DNA from: Sorghum bicolor
Taxonomy: Eukaryota > Streptophyta > Magnoliopsida > Poales > Poaceae
NCBI RefSeq assembly: GCF_000003195.3
Contig: NW_018396398.1
Location: forward strand, 1,061,061 to 1,125,060
Length of the DNA: 64,000 bases
Reading direction: 5' to 3'
Position numbers and translations under genes: made by a program. The notes beneath the pieces are model-generated. The model was not told the origin of the DNA, did no database searches, and saw only the letters and a program-made list of their open reading frames with translations. This document shows positions 7,580 to 18,000 of the stretch, piece by piece. Positions within the stretch are counted from its first letter, which is position 1; each line of letters begins with the position of its first letter.

Positions 7580-10360
7580 ATGGATGGATACCCAATGCCT
7601 GTCGCCGATCTACTGGTTGATGCTGCGGCTGGCCATCGGATCATCAGCTTCATGGATGGTAATGCGGGTTACAATCAAATATTCATGGCAGAGGAGGATA
7701 TTCCAAAAACCGCATTCAGGTGTCCTGGTCATGTTGGACTATTTGAGTGGATAGTCATGACTTTTGGGTTAAGGAATGCTGGTGCCACTTATCAAAGGGC
7801 TATGAATTTTATATTTCATGAGTTCATCGGCAAGATCGTAGAAATTTATATTGATGATGTAGTGGTCAAGTCTGGAGATTTCTCGAAGCATCTTGCCGAT
7901 TTAAGAAGAGTGCTGGAGTGCACAAGGAAGCATGGATTGAAGATGAATCCCAACAAGTGTGCATTTGGTGTATCGGCAGGGCAGTTTCTTGGTTTCATGG
8001 TACATCAGAGGGGTATTGAAATTAGTCGAAGATCTATTGATGCCATCAATAAAATAGTGGCCCCTACCAATAAAACCGAGCTCCAATCTTTGATCGGCAA
8101 AGTGAATTTTATCAGAAGATTTATATCGAATTTATCTGGGAGAATTCGTGCTTTCAGTCCTCTTCTGAAATTGAGAGCCGATCAGGAGTTTGTTTGGGGA
8201 GAAGAACAGCAGTTGGCTCTAGACGAAATCAAAAAGTATCTAGTAAATCCTCCAGTTTTAGTTCCACCTCAACAAGGGAAACCCTTCAAATTATATTTAT
8301 CTACCGATGGATCGGTTATCGGCTCAGCTTTGGTTCAAGAATTTGAAGGGAAAGAGAGAGTAATTTATTATTTGAGTAGGAGGTTGATTGGTGCTGAAAC
8401 CAGATATTCGGCCATTGAGAAGTTGTGCTTATGCTTGTATTTTTCATGTATCAAGCTAAGACATTACCTATTGTCGGCCGAATGTGCTGTTGTTTGCAGA
8501 GATGACGTAGTCCGATACATGCTATCTATGCCGATTATGAGTGGAAGGATCGGTAAATGGATTTTAGCGCTGTCGGAATTCGATTTGCGTTACGAATCGG
8601 CTAAAGCGGTCAAAGGGCAGGTTATGGCCGATTTTGTGACTCAACATTGCGGCCTAGTGGAAACCTTGGAAATTGCACCCTGGACGCTCTTCTTTGATGG
8701 ATCTACCTGTGACCGGGGAGCAGGAATCGGCATTGTGTTAATTTCTCCTAAGGGGAGGAAGTATGAATTTTCCTTACCGATTGTTGCTACATCAACTAAT
8801 AATCAGGCTGAGTATCAAGCTCTGATCAAAGGATTGGAGTTGTTAAGAGAGGTTCGTGCTGATGCTGTTGAAGTATTCGGGGACTCCATGTTGGTTATAA
8901 ATCAGTTGACCGGAAGCTATGAATGCCGAAGTGAAGTTCTCATAACCTATTTCGAGAAAAGTATGCAACTGTTAAAGGAGTTCAAGAACTTCCGATTGGA
9001 GCATGTTCCCCGATTGCATAATGAGGACGCTAATCGGTTAGCCCAGCATGCCTCAGGATATCAGCCAATGATTAATGCAACGTCGGCAGTCAGTGCCGGT
9101 GACTGGAGGAGAGAAATTGTCGACTATCTAGAAGATCCATCTAAGAAAGTTGAAAGACGGGTTCGATTTCAGGCGACCAAGTATGTGCTCCTTGAAAATG
9201 AATTGTATTATCGAACTATCGACGGAATTCTTCTCCGATGCTTGGGTGATGATGAAGCCAGAAGTTTAATGGGGGAAATCCATGAAGGAGTGTGTGGAGC
9301 GCATCAGTCAACTTTCAAGATGAAGTGGATGATTCGAAGGAATGGATATTTTTGGCCAACCATACTTGAAGATTGTTTTAGATATTTCAAGGGATGTCAA
9401 GGTTGTCAAAAGTTCGGTAATATCCAGAGAGCACCCGCATCGGCTATGAATCCTATAATAAAACCTTGGCCGTTCCGGGGGTGGGCCATCGATCTGATCG
9501 GTCAGATTTATCCATCATCTAGCAAAGGGCATAAGTTCATTCTAGTTGCCACTGACTATTTCACTAAGTGGGTCGAAGCTATTCCTTTGAAGAAAGTCAC
9601 ATCGGCTAATATGATTGATTTTGTGAAGGAGCATATTATTTACCGATTTGGGATTCCCCAAACGATTACTACCGACCAGGGCACCATGTTCACGTCAGGG
9701 GAGTTCGATGAATTTGCAATCGGTATGGGAATTAAGGTGTTGAATTCTTCTCCTTACTATGCTCAAGCCAACGGGCAGGCCGAAGCGTCTAACAAAGGAA
9801 TTATCAAGCTTATTAAGCGAAAGATTGAAGAAAATCCTAGGCGGTGGCATACATTGTTAAATGAAGCACTGTGGTCTTATCGGATGGCTTGCCATGGATC
9901 AACCAAGGTGTCACCCTATCAATTGGTGTATGGACATGATGCGGTGTTGCCTTGGGAGATTAAGGCTGGATCTAGGCGATTATCTTTTCAAGATCAATTG
10001 GCTGCCGATGATTATGCCACTTTGATGACCGATGAGTTAGATGATTTAGCAGGACATCGGTTAAAGGCCTTAATGAGTATAGAAGAAAATAAGAGGAGAG
10101 TTGCTAGATGGTATGATAAAAAAGTGAAGGCTAAGGAGTTTGCCGATGGGGATTTGGTGTGGAAGTTGATTTTGCCAGTCGGGACTAAAAGTTCAAAGTT
10201 TGGGAAGTGGTCTCCTAATTGGGAAGGTCCTTATCGGATAAGACACTCAGCTCCTGGTAATGCCTATATTCTAGAAACTCTCGAAGGAGTTGAATTTCCC
10301 AGAGCATTAAATGGCAAATATTTGAAGAAGTACTACCCCAGCATATGGATCGACGCATAA
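7580..10360 (+). CDS. Truncated Pol: reverse transcriptase, RNase H, archaeal-type RNase H, integrase
   Basis: A 926-residue ORF in the same frame as gag and protease. It begins inside RT: the N-terminal RT region that normally precedes the YPMPVAD motif is absent, so the enzyme is probably inactive. RT palm motifs are FMDGNAGYNQ (24-33) and YIDD (90-93). A first RNase H has D243 and E280. A second RNase H (about 367-490) has D373, E411, D435 and D483, the double arrangement typical of Tat elements. Integrase has a zinc-binding region (H568, H574, C606, C609) and the catalytic triad D638, D699, E735, with the canonical 35-residue spacing between the last two. The C-terminus has no chromodomain. 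Stop at 10358-10360. Confidence 0.9.
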   Translation: MDGYPMPVADLLVDAAAGHRIISFMDGNAGYNQIFMAEEDIPKTAFRCPGHVGLFEWIVMTFGLRNAGATYQRAMNFIFHEFIGKIVEIYIDDVVVKSGDFSKHLADLRRVLECTRKHGLKMNPNKCAFGVSAGQFLGFMVHQRGIEISRRSIDAINKIVAPTNKTELQSLIGKVNFIRRFISNLSGRIRAFSPLLKLRADQEFVWGEEQQLALDEIKKYLVNPPVLVPPQQGKPFKLYLSTDGSVIGSALVQEFEGKERVIYYLSRRLIGAETRYSAIEKLCLCLYFSCIKLRHYLLSAECAVVCRDDVVRYMLSMPIMSGRIGKWILALSEFDLRYESAKAVKGQVMADFVTQHCGLVETLEIAPWTLFFDGSTCDRGAGIGIVLISPKGRKYEFSLPIVATSTNNQAEYQALIKGLELLREVRADAVEVFGDSMLVINQLTGSYECRSEVLITYFEKSMQLLKEFKNFRLEHVPRLHNEDANRLAQHASGYQPMINATSAVSAGDWRREIVDYLEDPSKKVERRVRFQATKYVLLENELYYRTIDGILLRCLGDDEARSLMGEIHEGVCGAHQSTFKMKWMIRRNGYFWPTILEDCFRYFKGCQGCQKFGNIQRAPASAMNPIIKPWPFRGWAIDLIGQIYPSSSKGHKFILVATDYFTKWVEAIPLKKVTSANMIDFVKEHIIYRFGIPQTITTDQGTMFTSGEFDEFAIGMGIKVLNSSPYYAQANGQAEASNKGIIKLIKRKIEENPRRWHTLLNEALWSYRMACHGSTKVSPYQLVYGHDAVLPWEIKAGSRRLSFQDQLAADDYATLMTDELDDLAGHRLKALMSIEENKRRVARWYDKKVKAKEFADGDLVWKLILPVGTKSSKFGKWSPNWEGPYRIRHSAPGNAYILETLEGVEFPRALNGKYLKKYYPSIWIDA

Positions 10361-10506
10361 AAGTTTAAGTGCCGATAACACTCCTATCGGCTGGATTTAA
10401 ATGTTCAAGGGCAGACTTAATGTTTCAAAAAGATGCCGATAACAGTCTTATCGGCTAGACTAAAAGCTAAAAGCGGAGAAACAAAGGTGTGTCGCCGATG
10501 AAAGCT
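10361..10506. other. Spacer between pol and the convergent antisense gene
   Basis: Pol (plus) and the PMD gene (minus) end 146 bp apart. The spacer has no ORF. It holds five GCCGAT/ATCGGC hexamers, including two gccgataaca ... tatcggct pairs, so each pair could fold as a short imperfect stem. A role in 3'-end formation is possible but not shown. Confidence 0.55.
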
Positions 10507-13500
10507 TCAGATGCTCAGCAGCGCCTGGATTGCGGATATGGCGCGCAGCCGAATCTGGTTGGCTGTCTCTATCTCTTTGATATCATCATCGGCAGAACCT
10601 TCGATCGGCTACAGCTTCCTCTTCAGTTGCAGCGCTTTGCGACCATGGACGTTTCGTTCCTGTTCAAGATGCTTGATGGTCTCCGGCAGTTGACTCTCTT
10701 CTTGCTGGGCTTGGGACAGAGCGTCTTCTACTTGCTTGAGTTCAGCCAGCAGAGCTTCTCTTTTTGCCGATAAATCAGACACTTTCTGCTTCAGTGCATC
10801 ACCTGAGGACTTTAAGGTGCCGATGTTCTTATGTTTCTCATCGGCTAAGAGTTTTTCTTTCATCATCTCCTCAGAGAGCTGGATTTGAGCGGCTCTATCG
10901 GCAAGGCGTCGAGTAGCTCTCTGGTACTGTAGCTGGCGGCTTTCTAGATGTGCAGCGTGGAAGAGTGTTTCTTCAGCATCGGCAGGAATTTGGCCTCTAA
11001 GAGTCTTGAACAGGGCCTTGGCTGGGTCAGAATCGTTGACCAGTTGAGTTGTGTCTTGATGAAGTATGGCCGATAGCTCCTCCAGCTTAGCTCTGGTTTC
11101 TGCCGATACAATTCCAACTGCTCGAGAGGAGCTTGCTTCCTCGCCTTCTTCTTCGAAGATATCAATAGCGAAGGAGAACAAGCTGTTGGGAGAATCTTGT
11201 TCCTGAAAATGAGAATGAAATAGGTCAATTTTATGGTCAAAACTTCGGCAGACGATACTGATGGAAAAGTGGATGACTTACTTGCTTCAAGGCGATTTCT
11301 TGCCTTTGACTCAGAGAGGCCGATGGAGCTGCAGGTTGATCGGCAAATGTTGCCGATAGAACGATATCGCCTGAAAGAAGACAGGAAGGATTATAAGAAT
11401 AAATGAGAATAAGTTTATCGGTAGAAGTATTGTTGAGATATGTTACCCGGAGGACAAACAACAGTTGTTTGAATTGAGGAGACCGCCGATGATGTAACTG
11501 TACCTGCCGGGCCAGTTGTTTGTTCACCTACATCAGCTGACATACCTGCCGTTTGAGGTTCTTCCTGTTGGGGTTCTTCCATCTGTGGTGCTTCCTGTGT
11601 TGGTTGTGGAGATAGTACTTGCTGTGTCTGGACGTCTGGAGAAGAAGGGGAAGATTCCACCGGGATTATCGGAGGAGGAGGAGGAGTTGCCACTTTCTGG
11701 CGCTTGGTTCCAGCCTTAGCACCGTGGATGCCCTTCCTCTTTGGCTGGCTAGACTGGGGGGCATCGGCGCCTTGGCGTTTGACTTTCGCCGATGCACCAG
11801 TTTGCTGCGACAACAAAAAGGAGTTTATGAGCACAGACATCCGATACAAAGATAGTCAGCGTAAATGAAAAAAGGTTTTAACAGATTGCCTTGAAAGCTT
11901 GCGCCAGAGTGGAAGCAGTTACCGGTGGAGTTTTCCTGGTGGTAACTTTCTTGAGACGCGCACCCCGGTGCACGATGGAAGCCAGAGTGGGAGCATTATG
12001 GCCGATTGAGGAGATCGGGCCCGATGGGAATAAGTTGATCGGCTTGCCACTCCTGCTAACTGATGGGGGGGTGTTGTCAATCTGCAAAAGGAATACAGGG
12101 GTAAGTTACCGATGGGAGTGATATTGGAAAATGAGATATCGGTTCAAAATACTTACAGTGTCATCAGGGACTTCATATTCGGGGTCGATCATGCCGCGGT
12201 ATGAGAGGGCCGATCTGCAGAACAGATTCTCTTTCCATTCTGTCCACCATAGTTTGTATGCCTGGGTGATAAAGGCGGCTGGAACCCATTGTGACAAATC
12301 TACATCCGTATCGGCATTTGGTGGTAGCTGGGCTACTCGAGTCCACTCGAGGAGGTTGGCGATGGGTTCTCTCGGCTTTATTACATCGGCATAAGGAAGT
12401 GCGATCGGCAATTGGCCGAAAGCTAGCTGGCGAGCTAATGCCGATGGATTATAAAATTCATAGGTTTGGGGAGAGGTTTTCGTGCTGCCGAAGAAATTCA
12501 CTGGTATGGCTCTGGGAGTCACGATTGCCATCATCACCTCATTGTCCCTATCAAGAGCTTCGTCAAACGGATTGAAGGTCAGAGGGAGCATGCTATCTGG
12601 GTCGTCATAAGCCAGCCATGGTCGTTCATCTCTGGCCAGACCCTCATACAGCGTCTCGAAGAATCGGCCGATCTGATCCGGAGTGTTCCCTGAACCGGGT
12701 AAAACTATAACAGCTTCGCCAAAGTTCAGGGGGGCACGTGTTGCCGATTCCTCTTCACCCAACACATGGTTCTCGGCTATATCTCTTGGGAAGTGCTGAG
12801 AGAATAAGTTGAGATCGAGGCGCTTGTGCAGGTGCAGATTGAGCCACATATTAATAAACCACCAAGGACCTCCCAAGTTGCCGATAGGTTGGCCGAGCAG
12901 GAGTTTCTGGACTACCTGATGAAGAAGGTGATAGACAGCGCCGAGCAAATAACGGCCGAGAGGAAATTGACCACCGCTAGCCAGTCTTTCTGCTGCCGAT
13001 AGATAGACAGAAGTCGGTCCTGCCGATCGGCCACAGAATACAAACTTGTCTAGCCACATGTTCAGAAAGGTGGTTTGCTCCTTTATGGTGACAGGCCCTC
13101 TCCCGCGGTACTTCTGGATGTACCCTGACCAACCGCCGATAGCGCGAGTCTCCACTTTGGCACTGGGGGCGGTATCAAAAAAGTGGGTGCTATCGGCAGA
13201 AGATATATCTAGCCCAGTAAGCATGGCTACATCAGCAAGGGTAGGAGAAGCAGGGCCGTGGCCAAAAACAAAGGCATTGAGAGTGTCTGACCAAAAGTAG
13301 GATGCAGCTATCAACAATGACTCGTTCCTGTGCATATCGGCAATGGATAGCCTAATGCATTGAGCTAGCTTCCTCTCACCCCATTGAACTTCATAAGAAT
13401 TGCTGACCCTCAAGAACCAATCTTTCCACCCTACAGTAGGGCTGGGCCAAGAACGAAAGGTGTCTTTCCACAGATCTAAAGAAAAGTTTTCAGCTCTAAA

Positions 13501-13759
13501 GGGAGTCCTGTTGGTTTCTGCATTGATAAGGTCGGTTGGATCTGGATCCCCTAGAGGGCCGAGGCACTGAAGGTGTGGTTGATCGGTAGGGATGACAATT
13601 TTGTTGGACAACTCCTAGTGTTTTGGGGAATAAAAATACAAAGAAAAAGGAAAAGGAAAATATTCGGTAAGATGAATCGCAGATGAACAGGAATGCGAGA
13701 AAAAGGTACAGCAGATGAGATGGAAGTCTGACCTCAGGGACGACGAAGCCAACGGCCAT
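10507..13759 (-). CDS. Antisense, intron-containing plant mobile domain (PMD) protein gene
   Basis: Six exons are readable on the minus strand: 13759-13733, 13614-12157, 12081-11890, 11804-11447, 11370-11282 and 11202-10507. They sum to 2,820 nt, exactly 940 codons with the TGA. The start ATG has a good context (aagatggcc). Donors include ctgag|gtcaga, cact|gtaagt and gcaa|gtaagt; acceptors include cactag|gag, ttgcag|att and tttcag|gaa. Intron 3 appears to use a GC donor (caag|gcaatc). Phases join correctly at every junction, including the one phase-1 junction. Exon 2 encodes a PMD (PF10536-like) region, with FGHGPASPTLADVAMLTGL near 13210 and GGPWWFINMWLNL near 12870. Exon 4 is P/Q/E-rich with a basic stretch (a possible nuclear signal). 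Exon 6 is a long coiled coil. One in-frame TAG at 10611-10609 would remove the last 33 residues. Cellular PMD proteins (MAIN/MAIL1) act in the nucleus in silencing and gene expression. The function here is unknown. Confidence 0.75.
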
Positions 13760-13908
13760 CTTGTCGTGAAGGGGACGCTGGAGGGCGCCGGAGTTGATGA
13801 AGAAGAATGCTTGTCGGAGATCTTGAGGATTGAGAATGGCGCCGCCGCTGGAAAAGTGAAGTTGGATGGTAGAATGATGTAATGGGGGAGGAGTACCCAA
13901 GAAGGAAC

Positions 13909-13916
13909 TATTTATA
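13909..13916 (-). promoter_or_regulatory. Putative TATA box of the antisense PMD gene
   Basis: On the minus strand the sequence reads cctataaatag, a strong plant TATA box. It lies about 150 bp upstream of the PMD start codon, which would give a leader of roughly 120 nt. No transcript data. Confidence 0.55.
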
Positions 13917-14384
13917 GGACAAGATGGGCAAGGGCAAATCTGACTTATTTCTTTGCCGCATCCGAGAAGCCCGAGGGTACTCAAGTGGATATGGTAACTG
14001 TTCGCACGATAATCCAGGGATTGTACAGGTGATTTGACAGGAAGCGGTCATTATCTAAAGATATTTTACTGTGCACGATCTCCTGGTCGGTCCATCGGTG
14101 ATATTCTATAACGGTCGTCCTGCCGATGGGCGGATAGAGGGGAAGTAACCGTTGTTTGCGAATCTCCTGGGCAGAGCATCGGCAGATCTTTGTAACGGTA
14201 TTGTTGCCGATGTACGACTAAGAGAGATGCCCGTTTAGGAAGTTGGAGATTTCGAAGGATCTGCGGAGGATTAGGATCAGAGTTGTCCAGGTTGAGGTTG
14301 TCGGTTACCAAATTAGGAGCATTAATTGCGGAGAAGACATCATTACTGCAGAAAATTTCGGAGCATTAATAGTTTTCTACTCCG

Positions 14385-14399
14385 AAACTGGGGGGCATG
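14385..14399 (+). other. Polypurine tract
   Basis: aaactggggggcatg lies directly before the TG of the 3' LTR. The G-run is where plus-strand synthesis would be primed. This ctggggggc form is usual in Tat elements, from memory. Confidence 0.8.
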
Positions 14400-15084
14400 T
14401 GTTGACACCATTTTTGGGCACGTGTCCAGGATGGCAGGATAGGGTGGCAGTACGATGCGGGTTGCTGGTAGGGATGGTTGCCGATGAAGGAAAGGTTGAG
14501 TGTGACTAAGTCCTCAGGTAGTAATATGGTGCCGATGACCAAGTAAAAGGGTCTGCCGATGACTATGGCAAGGGGATTGCCGATGACGCGAAGGAGGAGT
14601 CCGGAAGCTGCTAGTTGTCATGTGGAGGAGTTTCGGTTTGTCACGAAGGATAATTTTATTATTTCCTTAGTTATTCGCATCGTTTTGTATACGGGTTCCG
14701 TGTAATTTGGAATTCGAATTCTAATCGTGTCTGGTCGTAGCTCTTTGAGCAGGGTATAAATATAAGCCCTAGGACCTTGTAATCAGGACATCTATCAATC
14801 AATCAAACACACGTTTTACTCATATTCCAGCATTTACTTTTCGACGACTTCGTCATACGTTTTCTTTTTACGAGTTCTTAGGAATTCGTCGACTCAAGCT
14901 CGGCGTATCCTCAAGTTCCGCGTGAGTACCTCTTAGCCGTGACATCCGGGCGCATCGCTGTTTTCAGGACTAAAGTATTCGAGTTATCACCTTTGCCGAT
15001 AGTAAGGTCAAATCGGCTGGCACGCCTTAACGTTTGGATCGGGTATTAGCCCTTTGTGTTTGCAGATTAGTTTTTGCATCAACA
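14400..15084 (+). repeat. 3' LTR of the gypsy element
   Basis: 685 bp, TG...CA, same ends as the 5' LTR. By-eye comparison gives seven differences, five of them transitions. It keeps the tataaatataag TATA region near 14755. It is followed directly by the TSD copy aaacc (15085-15089). Confidence 0.95.
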
Positions 15085-18000
15085 AAACCGTGCAGCTATC
15101 TTGCATCAAGATTAGCACTATCTCCAAATAGACCGAACCGAGCTTCCAGTTGAGCCTCTTCATCTAGGAGTACAAACAGGTGCATCGAAAATGGTTTCTT
15201 AGACTATGGTGCATTAGGCACAAACTATACACCTATCTTGCACCGAAACTAACATTGTCTCCAACAGACCGAAGTGACATTCCATATCACACACGTCATC
15301 TAGGAGTTCCATTGGGTGCGTCCAAATTGATTTCTTAACATATAGTACGTTCCATGCAAACTGTGCAACTACCTTGCATCAAGATTAGCAGTATATCCGA
15401 ATAGACCAAATCGAGCCTCCACTTGAGCCTCTCCAACTATGAGTACCATCGGGTGCGTCTAAAATGGTTTCTTAGCCTATGGTGCAGTAGGCGTAAACCG
15501 TACACATATCTTCTACCAAAACTAACACTATCTCTAAACGAACCAAAGCAAGATTCCATATGACACACATCATCAAGGAGTTATATCAGGTGCGTCCTAA
15601 TTGATTTCTGAACATATCGTATGTTCCATGCAAACCGTGCATCTATCTTGCATCAAGATTAGCACTATCTCCAAACAGACTGAACCGAGCTTCCACTTGA
15701 GCCCCTTGACCTAGGAGTACAAACTGGTGTGTCCAAAATGGTTTCATAGCCTATGCTGCATTATGTGCAAACCTTGCACCTATCTTGCACTGAAACTAAC
15801 AGTCTCCAAACAGACCAAAGCATGATTTCGTTTGACACACGTCATCTAGGAGTTCCATCATGTGCGTCCAAATTGATTTCCAAGCATTTCGTATGTTCCA
15901 TTCAAACCGTGCACCTATCTTGCATCAAGATTAACACTATCCCCAAACAGACCGAACTGAGCATCCACTTGAGCCCCTTCACCTAGGAGTACCAACCGTG
16001 CACATATCTTCTACCAAACTAACACTGTCTCTAAACGAACCGAAGCAAGATTCCATATGACACACATCATCATGGAGTTATATCAGGTACGTCCTAATTG
16101 ATTTCTTAGCATATCGTATGTTCCGTGCAAACCGTGCACCTATCCTGCATCAAGATTAGCACTATCTCCAAATAGACCAAACCGAGATTTCACTTGAGCC
16201 CATTGACCTAGGAGTACCATCGGGTGCGTCCAAAATGGTTTCTTATCCTATGGTGCATTAGGTGCAAACCGTGCACCTATCTTGCACCAAAAGTAACACT
16301 GTCTCTAAACGGACCGAAGTGAGATTCCATATGACACATGTCATCTAGGAGTTCCATTTTGTGCGTCCAAATTGATTCCTGAGCATATGGTATGTTCCAT
16401 GCAAATCATGCACCTATCTTGCATCAAGATTAGCACTATCTCTAAACAGACCGAACCGAGCCTCCACTTGAGCCTCTTCACCTAGGAGTACCAATAGGTG
16501 CTTCCAAAATGGTTTCTTAGACTTAGGTGCATTAGGCGCAAACCGTGCACATATCTTGCACCGAAACTAATACTGTCTCTAAGCGCACCAAAGCGAGATT
16601 CCATGACACACGTCATCAACGAGTTCTATCGGGTGTGTCCAAATTAATTTCTAAGCATATGGTATGTTCCATGCAGACCGTGCATGTATCTTGCATCAAG
16701 ATTAGCACTATCTCCAAATAGACTAAACCAAGCTTTCACTTGAGCCTTTTACCTAGGAGTACCATTGGGTGCGTCCAAAATGGTTTCATAGCCTATGCTG
16801 CATTATGTGCAAACCTTGCACCTATCTTGCACTGAAACTAACACAGTCTCCAAACAGACCAAAGCAAGATTTCATATGACACACGTCATCTAGGAGTTCC
16901 ATCATGTGCGTTTAGATTGATTTGCAAGCATTTGGTATGTTCCATGCAAACCGCGCACCTATCTTGCATCAAGATTAGCATTATCTCCAAACAGACCGAA
17001 CCGAGCATCCACTTGAGCCCCTTCACCTAGGAGTACCAACAAGTGCGAATAAAATGGTTTCTTAAACTATGGTGCATTAGGTGCAAACTGTGCACCTATC
17101 TTGCATCGAAACTAACAATGTCTCCAAATGGACCGAAGTGAGATTCCATATGACACACGTCATCAAGGAGTTCCATCGGGTGCATCCTTATTGATTTCCA
17201 AGCATATGGTATGTTCCTTGCAAACCATGCACCTACCTTGCATAAGGATTAGCACTATCTCCAAACTGACCGAACCAAGCTTCCACTTGAGCCTCTTCAC
17301 TGAGGAGTACCAAATAGTTCGTCCAAAGTGGTTTCTTTGACTATGGTGCATTAGGCGCAAACTGTGCACCTATCTTGCACTAAAACTTACAATGTCTACA
17401 AACGCACCGAAGCAAGATTCCATATGACACACGTCATCTAGGAGTTCCATTGGGTGCGTCCAATTTGATTTCTAAGCATATGGTATGTTCCTTGCAAATC
17501 ATGCACCTATCTTGCATCAAGATTAGCACTATCTCCAAACAGATCAAACCGAGCTTCCACTTGAGCCTCTTCACCGAAGTACCAACAGGTGCTTCCAAAA
17601 TGGTTTCTTAGACTATGGTGCATTGGGCGCAAAGCATGCACATAACTTGCAACGAAACTAACACTTTTTCTAAATAGACCAAAGTAAGATTCCATATGAC
17701 ACACGTCATCAAGGAGTTCCATCGGGTGCATCCAAATTGATTTCCAAGCATATGGTATGTTCCATGCAAACCGTGCACCTATCTTCCATCAAGATTAGCA
17801 CTATCTCCAAACAGACCGAACCGAGCTTCCACTTGAGCCTCTTCATCTAGGAGTACAAACAGGTGCGTCAAAAAATGGTTTCTTAAACTATGGTGCATTA
17901 GGCACAAACTATCCACCTATCTTGCACCAAAACTAACATTGTCTCCAAACAGACCGAAGCGAGATTCCATATGACACATGTCATCTAGGAGTTCCATTGG

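Larger units (their letters stand above)
13760..14399. other. Non-coding region between the PMD gene start and the 3' LTR
   Basis: It should contain the 5' leader and promoter of the antisense gene and, in the sense direction, the end of the genomic RNA with its purine-rich tract. An open minus-strand frame at 13760-13984 has no supported start or homology. Three GCCGAT/ATCGGC hexamers lie at 14120-14212. Similar segments built on cgatctcctgg/gaatctcctgg and catcgg appear near 14080 and 14160, suggesting a short internal duplication. Confidence 0.5.
3192..15084 (+). mobile_element. Ty3/gypsy LTR retrotransposon, Tat lineage, with antisense PMD gene
   Basis: An 11,893-bp element with two 685-bp LTRs (TG...CA), a 5-bp TSD, a PBS-like site, a purine-rich tract and gag-PR-RT-RH-aRH-INT on the plus strand. 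A second RNase H domain before integrase, the absence of a chromodomain, and a long region with antisense coding between pol and the 3' LTR are marks of the Tat lineage (RIRE2, Grande, Retand relatives). I count seven differences and no indels between the LTRs, about 1.0%. At the commonly used grass rate of 1.3e-8 per site per year that is roughly 0.4 million years (inference). The copy is defective: in-frame stops at 6011 and 7562 and a missing segment between protease and RT. Confidence 0.93.

Noticed and set aside
11878..12121. Separate small genes on either strand around 11.4-12.7 kb
   Set aside because: The minus-strand pieces are exons of the PMD gene and the plus-strand ones are their shadows.
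3192..15084. Centromere-specific chromovirus (CRM-type) identity for the gypsy element
   Set aside because: No chromodomain or CR motif at the integrase C-terminus; the second RNase H and antisense gene place it in the Tat lineage.
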